From positions 2,852,001 to 2,916,000 of the forward strand of contig NZ_CP081006.1 in the NCBI RefSeq assembly GCF_022317005.1: DNA of 64,000 nucleotides, given 5' to 3'. Under the pieces are notes generated by a model. That model worked only from the letters and a program-made list of their open reading frames with translations. It was not told the DNA's origin and searched no databases. Positions 55,392 to 62,840 of this stretch are shown piece by piece. This DNA comes from Mycobacterium sp. IDR2000157661. GTDB lineage: Bacteria > Actinomycetota > Actinomycetes > Mycobacteriales > Mycobacteriaceae. Numbering within the stretch: position 1 is the first letter of the stretch; every line of letters begins with the position of its first letter. A program made the position numbers and the translations under genes.

Positions 55392-56404
55392 TGGGGTTCG
55401 ATCTACGCGATCTCGAGGTTCCGGTGCTGGTGGCCCCGATGGCGGGTGGACCATCGACACCCGAACTGGCCGCGGCCGGTTCGAGTGCAGGTGGCCTCGG
55501 TTTCGTCCCGGCGGGTTACCTCACCGGCGACGTGTTCGCCGAGCGGCTCACCGCTGCGCAGCGCCTGACCACCGGACCCGTCGGTGCCAACCTTTTCGTC
55601 CCTCAACCGAGCGCGGCCACCCCGGAGGCGATCGAGCGCTATTCGGCGGCGCTGCGCGCTGACGTGCAGCGCTACGGCGCCGAACTCGGCACACCACGCT
55701 TCGACGACGACGCGTGGGCGGCCAAAGTCGGCGTCCTGCTCGACCTGCGGCCCGCCGTGGCGTCCTTCACGTTCGGCCTGCCCAGCGCCGACGAGGTCGG
55801 GCGACTGCGCGCGGCGGGCATCACCACCTTCGGCACGGTCACAACGCTGGCCGAGGCGAGACGCGCGGTGGCCCGTGGCGTCGACGGTGTGGTCGTGCAG
55901 GGTCCGGCGGCCGGTGGTCACCGCGGCACCCTGGACCCGACCGCGGCCCCGTCCGAGGAACCACTCGACGTGCTGCTGCCCGCGGTGATCGCCGACGTCG
56001 AGGTGCCCGTCGTCGCCGCGGGCGGGCTGATGACCGCCGACGACGTCGCGTGGGCGCGACGGTCCGGTGCCGTCGCAGCGCAACTCGGCACCGCCTTCCT
56101 GCTCGCCGACGAAGCGGGCAGCGGCGCGGTGCACCGGACAGCGTTGCGCGACGGCGCCTTCACCGAAACCGCTGTCACCAAGGCGTTTTCGGGCCGCTAC
56201 GCCAGAGGTCTGCGCAACCGCTTCATCGACGACCATGAGGCCGAGGCGCCGTTGGGCTACCCCGAAGTGCACTACCTGACCAGCCCGCTGCGGGCGGCGG
56301 CGATCCGCGCGGGCGATCCGCACGGCTTCAACGTGTGGGCCGGCACCGGATTCGCCAAGGCCGTTGCCGGGCCGGTCGCCGACATCATGCGGACGCTCAC
56401 CTGA
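55391..56404 (+). CDS. Nitronate monooxygenase (2-nitropropane dioxygenase family)
   Basis: 337 residues from ATG 55391. A TIM-barrel FMN enzyme: VPVLVAPMAGGPSTPELAAA, GFVPAGYLTGD, GVDGVVVQGPAAGGHRGT with the likely catalytic His, VPVVAAGGLMTADDVAWAR and AVAAQLGTAFLLADEAG for FMN phosphate binding. It oxidises nitronates such as propionate-3-nitronate with O2. The start overlaps the stop of a 24-codon upstream frame. Confidence 0.9.
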   Translation: MGFDLRDLEVPVLVAPMAGGPSTPELAAAGSSAGGLGFVPAGYLTGDVFAERLTAAQRLTTGPVGANLFVPQPSAATPEAIERYSAALRADVQRYGAELGTPRFDDDAWAAKVGVLLDLRPAVASFTFGLPSADEVGRLRAAGITTFGTVTTLAEARRAVARGVDGVVVQGPAAGGHRGTLDPTAAPSEEPLDVLLPAVIADVEVPVVAAGGLMTADDVAWARRSGAVAAQLGTAFLLADEAGSGAVHRTALRDGAFTETAVTKAFSGRYARGLRNRFIDDHEAEAPLGYPEVHYLTSPLRAAAIRAGDPHGFNVWAGTGFAKAVAGPVADIMRTLT

Positions 56405-56421
56405 CCTGACCGCCCCACCGA

Positions 56422-57300
56422 TCAGCGCAGGTCGTCGATGACGACGTCGCCGGTCTCCGACCGCGCGGTGACGACGGCGTCGGCCGAGCCGCGATCCCGG
56501 GTCTGCGGCACCCGGACCACCGTGGCGCCCCGGTCTTGTCCCGTGCTGGCGTCGACGACGTAGCGACCGTGAGCCGGTAGCCCGAGCACGACATCTCCGT
56601 TGCGACTCTCGACGTCGACGGTGCGCGGTGCGGCTTCGGCGAAGTCGACCACGACGTCGCCGCTGACCGTGGTGGCCGAGAAGGAGTCAGTCACGACGAT
56701 CGGGTCGCGGGTGACGACTTCGCCGTTGACGTTGTGGACCTCGACCCGTCGTGCCGACCCGCTCAGTACCACGGCGCCGTCCTCGGTGCGGGCGATCAAC
56801 TGGTCGAGATCGGCCTGGGCGAGCACCACTCCGGTGTCCTGCTGGGTGGTCACGCTCAACCGGCGCGCCAGATCGGGCGGCAGCACGATGGTGATCTCGC
56901 CGGCGCGACTCCACTGTAGAAAGCGCGACGACTCGCCGCTGATGGATACCCGCGCATCGCCGTTCTGGGTGTCGACGGCCAACGGGTTCGCCGCGGCCGC
57001 GGTCGAATTGACCATCCGGAGGTCGGCGCGCGGTTCGCGCGCGTCACGGTCGGCGGAGATGCGCACCACGACGGGGACCTGACCGGTGTCGACGGTCAGT
57101 GTGCGCATCGACGACGGCAGCGGTCGGGAATCGGTGATGACGCGGAAGTTGATGAGGCCCCACGCCGCCGCGCTGAGGGCGACGAGGGTCCCCACCACCA
57201 GCACCGCGGCGGCGACGATGAGCGTTGCGCGGATCGCCGTGCGTCCTCCCGGGGAGAGCGGGGGCGTCGGTGCCGGCGGTGGGGGAGCGATGGTCGTCAC
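56422..57300 (-). CDS. Membrane-anchored DUF4097-like beta-helix protein
   Basis: 292 residues. A Pro-rich cytoplasmic N-terminus (IAPPPPAPTPPLSPGG) and one membrane helix (ATLIVAAAVLVVGTLVALSA) precede an outer domain of repeated short beta strands with recurring GDV motifs (VNGEVVTRD, VSGDVVVDF, RNGDVVLGL, ETGDVVIDD). This is like the DUF4097/adhesin-type beta-helix proteins. It lies 19 bp downstream of the response regulator gene, third in a kinase-regulator-membrane protein operon, and may be the target or sensor partner. Confidence 0.75.
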   Translation of the reverse strand: MTTIAPPPPAPTPPLSPGGRTAIRATLIVAAAVLVVGTLVALSAAAWGLINFRVITDSRPLPSSMRTLTVDTGQVPVVVRISADRDAREPRADLRMVNSTAAAANPLAVDTQNGDARVSISGESSRFLQWSRAGEITIVLPPDLARRLSVTTQQDTGVVLAQADLDQLIARTEDGAVVLSGSARRVEVHNVNGEVVTRDPIVVTDSFSATTVSGDVVVDFAEAAPRTVDVESRNGDVVLGLPAHGRYVVDASTGQDRGATVVRVPQTRDRGSADAVVTARSETGDVVIDDLR

Positions 57301-57319
57301 GGGATGTCCTTCCAGCAGG

Positions 57320-57964
57320 TCAGGATTCGAGGTAGCGCAGCACCGCCAGCACGCGGCGGTTCTCGCTCTCGTCGGGGGCCAGGTCGAGCTTGGTGAAGAT
57401 CGACGCGATGTGCTTCTCGGCCGAGCCCACCGACACGTGCAGCGCCGCCGCGATCGCGGAGTTCGTCTTGCCCTCGGCCATCAGTTGCAGCACCTCGTGC
57501 TCGCGCTGGGTGAGCGCTTCGAGCGCGCTGCGCCGGTGGGAGCGCAGCAGGATCTGGGACACCACTTCGGGGTCGAGCACCGTACCGCCGCTGCCGACCA
57601 CGTCGACGGCGTCGAGGAAGGCGGGCACGTCGGCCACCCGATCCTTGAGCAGGTAACCGAAACCCTTGGTGTCCGAGGCGATGAGGTCGGCCGCATACCG
57701 TTCCTCGACATAGTGGGAGAGCACCAGCACCGCCGACTCGGGATTCTGGCTGCGCAGCAGCGCGGCGGCGCGGATTCCCTCGTCGGTGAACGTAGGTGGC
57801 ATCCGCACGTCGACGATCGCGAGGTCGGGGCCTTCGGCGTTGACCAGCCGTAGCAGGTTGGTCGCATCGGGCACACCGGCCACCACCTCGTGGCCGGCAT
57901 CGGTGAGGATGCGCTCGATGCCGGCGCGCAGCAGTGCGGAGTCCTCCGCGATCACGATTCGCAT
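57320..57964 (-). CDS. NarL/LuxR-family response regulator
   Basis: 214 residues from ATG 57964, overlapping the kinase gene by 13 bp. Receiver: MRIVIAEDSALLRAG, phospho-acceptor Asp in LAIVDVRMPP and Lys in YLLKDRVAD. DNA-binding: LTQREHEVLQLMAEGKTNSA then VGSAEKHIASIFTKLDL, a LuxR-type helix-turn-helix. It would be phosphorylated by the adjacent kinase. The target may be its own operon; no clear site is seen. Confidence 0.9.
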   Translation of the reverse strand: MRIVIAEDSALLRAGIERILTDAGHEVVAGVPDATNLLRLVNAEGPDLAIVDVRMPPTFTDEGIRAAALLRSQNPESAVLVLSHYVEERYAADLIASDTKGFGYLLKDRVADVPAFLDAVDVVGSGGTVLDPEVVSQILLRSHRRSALEALTQREHEVLQLMAEGKTNSAIAAALHVSVGSAEKHIASIFTKLDLAPDESENRRVLAVLRYLES

Positions 57965-59268
57965 GGCAGCACCGCGGTGACGATCGTCGGACCGGCCGAC
58001 GGGCTGGACACGGAGAAGGTGCCGCGGGCCGCGCGCACGCGTTCCTCCAAACCCCGCAGCCCGGTGGCGTCGTCGTCGGTGATCTGCGCGCCACCGACAC
58101 CGTCGTCGAACACCGAGACCGACAACCGCGAGGACGCGTCGTCGAAGCGCACGGTGACGATGGCCTGGGTGGCCTGCGCGTGTCTGACGACGTTCGTCAG
58201 CGCCTCGGCGACCACAAAATACGCGCACGCCTCCACCTCGTCGGGCAGGCGCCGCGGCAGGTGGACATTCAGTGTGGTGGGCACGCCCATGTTCCGGGAG
58301 CGCTGAACCACCGACGACAGCGCGGCGTCCAGGCCCCGGTCCGACAGAATCGTCGGAGCGATGCCGCGCACCACGTTGCGCAGCTCGACCAGCGCGGCCT
58401 TGGCGTCGTCGTGCGCCTCGGCGATCAGCGTCTTGGCGGTAGGCGGGTCGGTGTCGAGCTTGGTCTGCGCCAGCCCGATGGTCATGGCCAGCGACACCAG
58501 CCGCGGCTGAACGCTGTCGTGCAGGTCGCGTTCGATGCGATGACGCTCGGTCTGCGCCGACGACACGGCGCCCTGTCGGGCATCGGCGAGCGCGCTGACC
58601 TGATGCTGCAGCTGCGCGGTCGGCGACGGCGGCAGCAGCCACCGGTCGATCGACGCGTCGACGGCGGGGCCAAACACCAGGATCGCGACGGCGGCCGCAA
58701 CCGCCACCAGTGCCAGCAACCACGCCAGCGGGACGGGCAGGAACGACAGGCCGGCGTCGTCGTCGCTCTGCTGGATCGCGATCGCCGCGGCCGGGCCTAG
58801 GAAGGTGAAGATTAGCAGTCCGAACGCAATGCCGACGGCGACCATGTCGTAGGCCATCCGGAGGTAGTGGTGCGCGACGACCTTCCAGAACCGGGCGCTG
58901 CTGACGTCCAGCCACAGTTGGTGCAGCCAGCGCTGGAAGCCCGTGTAGTGCGACATCCGCCGCGGCGGCGCCGCGATTCCCATTCCGAAGACGGCTTCGC
59001 TGCGCAGGCGCTCGACCCGGTCGACGCCCCGTATCAGGTAGATGAACACCACCGTTGCCAGTGCGAACCCCACACCGCTGGGAATCGAGGAGACGCCGAT
59101 GACCAGGATGCCGAGCGGAATCCAGAACCACACCAGCGCAATCGCGGCTCCGGTGATCATCGAGGCGGTCGGCACCAGGCCCAGGGCACGGGTGCGCCGC
59201 GCCTCGACGTCCTCGCCGTCGGCGGGCGCGGCCGCGGTGTCTGGATCGGTGTCGGTTACTGCAACCAT
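57952..59268 (-). CDS. NarL-type sensor histidine kinase (HisKA_3)
   Basis: 438 residues from ATG 59268. Membrane helices: two N-terminal (MITGAAIALVWFWIPLGILV and GVGFALATVVFIYLI), then two more (MVAVGIAFGLLIFTFLGPAA and WLLALVAVAAAVAILVFG). The phospho-accepting His is in RIERDLHDSVQPRLVSLAMT, as in DesK/NarX-like kinases. The ATPase domain has VVAEALTNVVRHAQA and DDGVGG, ending with TGLRGLEERV. It senses an unknown envelope or membrane signal. Confidence 0.9.
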   Translation of the reverse strand: MVAVTDTDPDTAAAPADGEDVEARRTRALGLVPTASMITGAAIALVWFWIPLGILVIGVSSIPSGVGFALATVVFIYLIRGVDRVERLRSEAVFGMGIAAPPRRMSHYTGFQRWLHQLWLDVSSARFWKVVAHHYLRMAYDMVAVGIAFGLLIFTFLGPAAAIAIQQSDDDAGLSFLPVPLAWLLALVAVAAAVAILVFGPAVDASIDRWLLPPSPTAQLQHQVSALADARQGAVSSAQTERHRIERDLHDSVQPRLVSLAMTIGLAQTKLDTDPPTAKTLIAEAHDDAKAALVELRNVVRGIAPTILSDRGLDAALSSVVQRSRNMGVPTTLNVHLPRRLPDEVEACAYFVVAEALTNVVRHAQATQAIVTVRFDDASSRLSVSVFDDGVGGAQITDDDATGLRGLEERVRAARGTFSVSSPSAGPTIVTAVLPCES

Positions 59269-59275
59269 GTGATCA

Positions 59276-59281
59276 AACCTA
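59276..59281 (-). promoter_or_regulatory. -10 hexamer, probable leaderless promoter of the kinase operon
   Basis: TAGGTT on the minus strand ends 7 nt before ATG 59268. Confidence 0.45.
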
Positions 59282-59346
59282 TGGACTGCGCGGGCCGGGC
59301 GACACACCGTTTCCCGGAGACTCCGGTGGGGGATAACCCCCGCACG

Positions 59347-59760
59347 TCACTTGGGTGCGGTCAGCTCCAGCGCGATGTTGTCCGGATCGCGGAACTCGAG
59401 GATGTAGGCGGGGCCGATGTCCTTCATCGGCTCGTGTGCGATGCCCAATCCATCGAGATGCGTTGCCGCAGCTTCTATTTCACTCTTAGTGCCGAGCCGG
59501 AAGGCCAGATGGTCCAAGCCGACCCGGTTCTCGTCGAACCGGTCGTCGGCGACCGGACGCAGACCCAGCAGCGCGCCGCCCAGATCGTAGATGACGCCGC
59601 CGTGCAGGAAGCCCAGCGTCTCCCTGGTCGCTTCGTCGGCGCCTTCGGGCAGTTCGAAAAGGATTGCCCAGCCGAACACGGATTCGTAGAACCGCCGCGA
59701 CCGCTCGATGTCGGTGACGGTGAGGCGCACATGCGCGACGGACGTGGTGTTGATCGCCAT
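59347..59760 (-). CDS. VOC superfamily protein
   Basis: 137 residues with the glyoxalase-like paired fold: SVAHVRLTVTDIERSRRFYE, then NRVGLDHLAFRLGTKSEIEA and AYILEFRDPDNIALELTAPK. Ligand candidates are His in VAHVRL, His in LDHLAF and Glu in ALELTA. It lies just downstream of the DUF4032 gene (20 bp) on the same strand and may share its transcript. The substrate is unknown. Confidence 0.82.
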   Translation of the reverse strand: MAINTTSVAHVRLTVTDIERSRRFYESVFGWAILFELPEGADEATRETLGFLHGGVIYDLGGALLGLRPVADDRFDENRVGLDHLAFRLGTKSEIEAAATHLDGLGIAHEPMKDIGPAYILEFRDPDNIALELTAPK

Positions 59761-59780
59761 CTCCCCATGCTGCCAGCGGC

Positions 59781-61061
59781 TCAGGAGTCCTCGGGCCCTA
59801 TCGCGGGCATCGGCGCCGTCGGTGTCTCGGCGACCGCCATCTTGGCGGCCGAGTCGGTGGGGATCACGCCCGCGGCCAGGGCCGCCAGCGCCGCCTCCGT
59901 CCCGACGTCACCGCGGGCCCGTTCACTCATCAGCCACCGGATCTCGAGCAGATCGCAATACGCCTGAATCGCTGTCCCGGTGTTGGCGACGGCTGCGTGG
60001 GCGTGGTGCATGCCCGGCGTCGCCACCTCCATCACCCACAGCTGTGCCGCGGTGTGCTCGTCGACGTCGTGGCCGGCATCGCGGCACAACTGGCCCTGGT
60101 AGGTGTAGAGGTCGCCGAGCAGGATCCGGGCCTGACCCTCGCCGACATCGAGTCCGGTCAGCTCGCGCAGGCGCTGGGCGTGATAGCGGCGGTCGCCGAC
60201 CGCGACGTGCAGCCGCAGCTCCTCGGAGTCCGGGCCGAGCGGCCGCAGCACGATCTCGTCGACGGCGAACCCGAGCTCATTGAGCCGCCGGATCATGCCC
60301 TCGACGTGATAGCGGTCGGCGAGCCCGAACACCGGCTGCTCATGCAGCACCTCCCAGAGCTGTTGATAGCGACCACGAATGTCGAGAGCCTCGTCGATGA
60401 CGGTGTCCTCCAGCTCGGAGCGGCCCAGCTGCTCGATGAGGTCCACCATGCCGGCGGCCACGTTCTCCACCAGGATGTCGATGTCGTGTTCGCGCTGACC
60501 GTCGGACAGCGACGGGTGCACCTCGCTGGTCTCGGCGTCCACCAGAGACGCCTGCAGGACCTGGCCGTCGCGGCGGAACAGCGTGTTGGCCAGCGAGCAG
60601 TCGCCCCAGAACACGCCGTGGCGGTGCAAGTCGACCATCAGGTTGGCCATCGCGTCGAACAGCCGGGCGCGGTGCTTGGGCTGATCCGGCGGCAGCCGCT
60701 TGAACAGTCGCCGGTACTGCCACGAGCCGCCGAGGAACCGGGTCACCAGAATGGCGGTGTCGAAGTGCGGTTGGCGCACCAGCCCCGCGGGCCGCACCGC
60801 GGGCAGCCCCATCCCCTCGAGGGTGCGCAGCACCGCGAACTCCCGGTCCGCGATGCGCGGCGGCATGTCCTTGAGCGCCCACAGCGCACCGTCGGCCTCG
60901 GCGAACTTGACCAGGTGGCGGCTCGGGCCCACCGCGACGTCGCGCAGCGGTACGTCGGGCACCGTCCACTCCGACAGCGGACGTTCCCACGGCAGCGCCA
61001 GCAGGTCGGCGGTTGGTGCCCGCAGCCGGATGTCGGGCACCCGCATGGACATGACGTTCAT
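59781..61061 (-). CDS. DUF4032 protein, kinase-like fold
   Basis: 426 residues from ATG 61061; ATG at 61052 or 61046 are alternatives. The N-terminal half resembles a lipopolysaccharide-kinase-like domain: HLVKFAEADGALWALKDMPP with a possible ATP-binding Lys. It continues with LMVDLHRHGVFWGDCSLANT, matching the H-x-D-type catalytic loop with Asp and Asn, and LVDAETSEVHPSL with a possible DxE metal site. The C-terminal DUF4032 part (RYHAQRLRELTGLDVGEGQA) is helical. The phosphoryl-transfer activity is unproven. It is divergent from the LLM oxidoreductase gene with 29 bp between starts. Confidence 0.75.
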   Translation of the reverse strand: MNVMSMRVPDIRLRAPTADLLALPWERPLSEWTVPDVPLRDVAVGPSRHLVKFAEADGALWALKDMPPRIADREFAVLRTLEGMGLPAVRPAGLVRQPHFDTAILVTRFLGGSWQYRRLFKRLPPDQPKHRARLFDAMANLMVDLHRHGVFWGDCSLANTLFRRDGQVLQASLVDAETSEVHPSLSDGQREHDIDILVENVAAGMVDLIEQLGRSELEDTVIDEALDIRGRYQQLWEVLHEQPVFGLADRYHVEGMIRRLNELGFAVDEIVLRPLGPDSEELRLHVAVGDRRYHAQRLRELTGLDVGEGQARILLGDLYTYQGQLCRDAGHDVDEHTAAQLWVMEVATPGMHHAHAAVANTGTAIQAYCDLLEIRWLMSERARGDVGTEAALAALAAGVIPTDSAAKMAVAETPTAPMPAIGPEDS

Positions 61062-61077
61062 GGTGCCAGCAGCGTGC

Positions 61078-61083
61078 CAGAAT
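61078..61083 (+). promoter_or_regulatory. -10-like hexamer, possible leaderless promoter of the LLM oxidoreductase gene
   Basis: CAGAAT ends 7 nt before GTG 61091. It lacks the first T of TANNNT, so support is weak. Confidence 0.3.
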
Positions 61084-61090
61084 CGCCGTC

Positions 61091-61993
61091 GTGCACATCG
61101 GGATGACCGTGCCGGTGATGGAACCGGATCTGAACGCCGCCACGCTGAAGGCGTGGGCCCGCGCCATCGACGACGGACCGTTCTCCTCGCTCTGCTGGGG
61201 TGAGCGGATCGCGTTCGACAACCCCGACTCGCTCACCCTGCTGGGCGCGCTGGCGGCATGGACCGACCGGGCACGCCTGGTGACGACGGTCGTGGTGCCC
61301 CAGTTGCACGACCCCGTCATGCTCGCCAAGGCGCTGGCCACCGGCGACATGCTCAGCGGTGGCCGGCTGACCGTCGGCATCGGGGTCGGCGGCCGCGAAG
61401 AGGACTACCGCGCCGTGTCGGCCGACACCTCGTCTCAGACCATGCGCGGCATGGCCGAGCGGGTCGCCGTCATGAAGCGCATCTGGTCAGGCGAGAAGGT
61501 CACCGAATCCGTCGTGCCGGTCGGACCGCCGCCGGCGCAACCGGGCGGGCCGCAGTTGCTGGTCGGCACCATCGGGGCCAAAACCATTCGCAGTGCCGCC
61601 GATTGGGCACAAGGACTGGCCGGGATCACGCTGGATCTCGACGTCGCCAAGCAAGCCGAGCTCTTCGACGTCGCACGCCGGGCATGGGCGCAGGCCGGCA
61701 ACCCGGCGCCGCACCTGGCCACCTCGTTCTGGTTCGCCGTCGGTGACGGACACGACGCGCGAAAGCAGGTCCACCGGCATCTGCGCCGCTACATGAACTG
61801 GATCCCGGGCGATGTGGTCGACGCGATGGCGCCCACGACCGGATGGGCCGGCAGCGACGAGGAACTGCTCGCCGTACTGCGCCGCTTCGAGGACATCGGC
61901 ACCGACGAGATCCATCTGATCCCCACGAGCTCCGACGTCGGCCAGGTGCACCGGGTCGCCGACGTGGTCCGGGAGTTCGCGGCGGACCGCTGA
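61091..61993 (+). CDS. F420-dependent LLM-class oxidoreductase
   Basis: 300 residues from GTG 61091 (VHIGMTVPVMEP). It has the luciferase-like barrel landmarks: LCWGERIAFDNPDSLTLLGA, VTTVVVPQLHDPVMLAKALA, then GGRLTVGIGVGGREEDYRAV and GGPQLLVGTIGAKTIRSAA. This pattern is typical of actinobacterial F420-dependent members. The substrate is unknown. Its stop abuts that of the convergent SDR gene. Confidence 0.85.
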   Translation: MHIGMTVPVMEPDLNAATLKAWARAIDDGPFSSLCWGERIAFDNPDSLTLLGALAAWTDRARLVTTVVVPQLHDPVMLAKALATGDMLSGGRLTVGIGVGGREEDYRAVSADTSSQTMRGMAERVAVMKRIWSGEKVTESVVPVGPPPAQPGGPQLLVGTIGAKTIRSAADWAQGLAGITLDLDVAKQAELFDVARRAWAQAGNPAPHLATSFWFAVGDGHDARKQVHRHLRRYMNWIPGDVVDAMAPTTGWAGSDEELLAVLRRFEDIGTDEIHLIPTSSDVGQVHRVADVVREFAADR

Positions 61994-62839
61994 TTACCTA
62001 CTCTGCGCGTCCGGAGGAAAGTTCACGTCTTTGGTGACCGATTCCCATTCGTCGATCGAGGCACCGAACGCCGCCAACTTCTCACGCACCGCCTTGAGCA
62101 CATCGCGGCCCAGTAAAAGCCGCAGCGGCGGTTCATCAAGCGTGCTGACCATCAGCACCGCTTCGGCCACCTTGCGCGGATCGCCGGGCAGATGGTTGGC
62201 GAACTCCTTGATCATGGTCTTGCGCGCGCCGACGTTGTCGTCGTAGTCGGTGATCGGTGTCGTCGACTCCCACATTGAGCGTGCCGCCCAGTCGGTGCGA
62301 AACGCGCCCGGTTCGATGGCGGTGACCTTCACTCCGAATGGCTTGACTTCCTGGGCGAGCGCCTCGGTCAGCCCCTCGAGCGCGAACTTCGTCGACGAGT
62401 AGTACGCGTTCGGCGGGTTGGCCACCAGGCCGGTCATCGACGAGATGTTGATGATGTGCCCGGACCCGCGGGCACGCATCTGGGGCAGGACGGCCTTGAT
62501 GGTGTCGACGACACCGAAGTAGTTGGTGTCGAACAACTTGCGGACCTTTACGTCCTCGCCCTCCTCGACGGCGGACAGGTAGCCGTGGCCCGCGTTGTTG
62601 ACCAGCACGTCGATGCCCCCGAACGCATCGTGGGCCGCCTGCACGGCGGCCGCGATCTGGGCTTTGTCCGTCACGTCGAGCGCCGCCACCGTCGCGCGCT
62701 CGCCGAAGGTCTCGGCGAAGTCGGCGACCGATTCCGTGCGGCGCGCGGTCACCACAACGTGGTGGTCGGCTTCCAGTGCCGCCCGGGTGATCTCGCGCCC
62801 GATTCCCGTCGAGCAGCCGGTGACCAGCCAGCGGGCCAT
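61994..62839 (-). CDS. Short-chain dehydrogenase/reductase
   Basis: 281 residues from ATG 62839. The NAD(P)-binding motif is VTGCSTGIGREITRAA, then DVLVNNAGHGYLSAVEEG. The catalytic Ser is in INISSMTGLVANPP, with Tyr and Lys in AYYSSTKFALEG. TARRTES after the second strand favours NADP. Substrate unknown. It lies 1 bp downstream of the next gene on the same strand, so they are likely co-transcribed. Confidence 0.9.
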   Translation of the reverse strand: MARWLVTGCSTGIGREITRAALEADHHVVVTARRTESVADFAETFGERATVAALDVTDKAQIAAAVQAAHDAFGGIDVLVNNAGHGYLSAVEEGEDVKVRKLFDTNYFGVVDTIKAVLPQMRARGSGHIINISSMTGLVANPPNAYYSSTKFALEGLTEALAQEVKPFGVKVTAIEPGAFRTDWAARSMWESTTPITDYDDNVGARKTMIKEFANHLPGDPRKVAEAVLMVSTLDEPPLRLLLGRDVLKAVREKLAAFGASIDEWESVTKDVNFPPDAQSR

Positions 62840-62840
62840 G

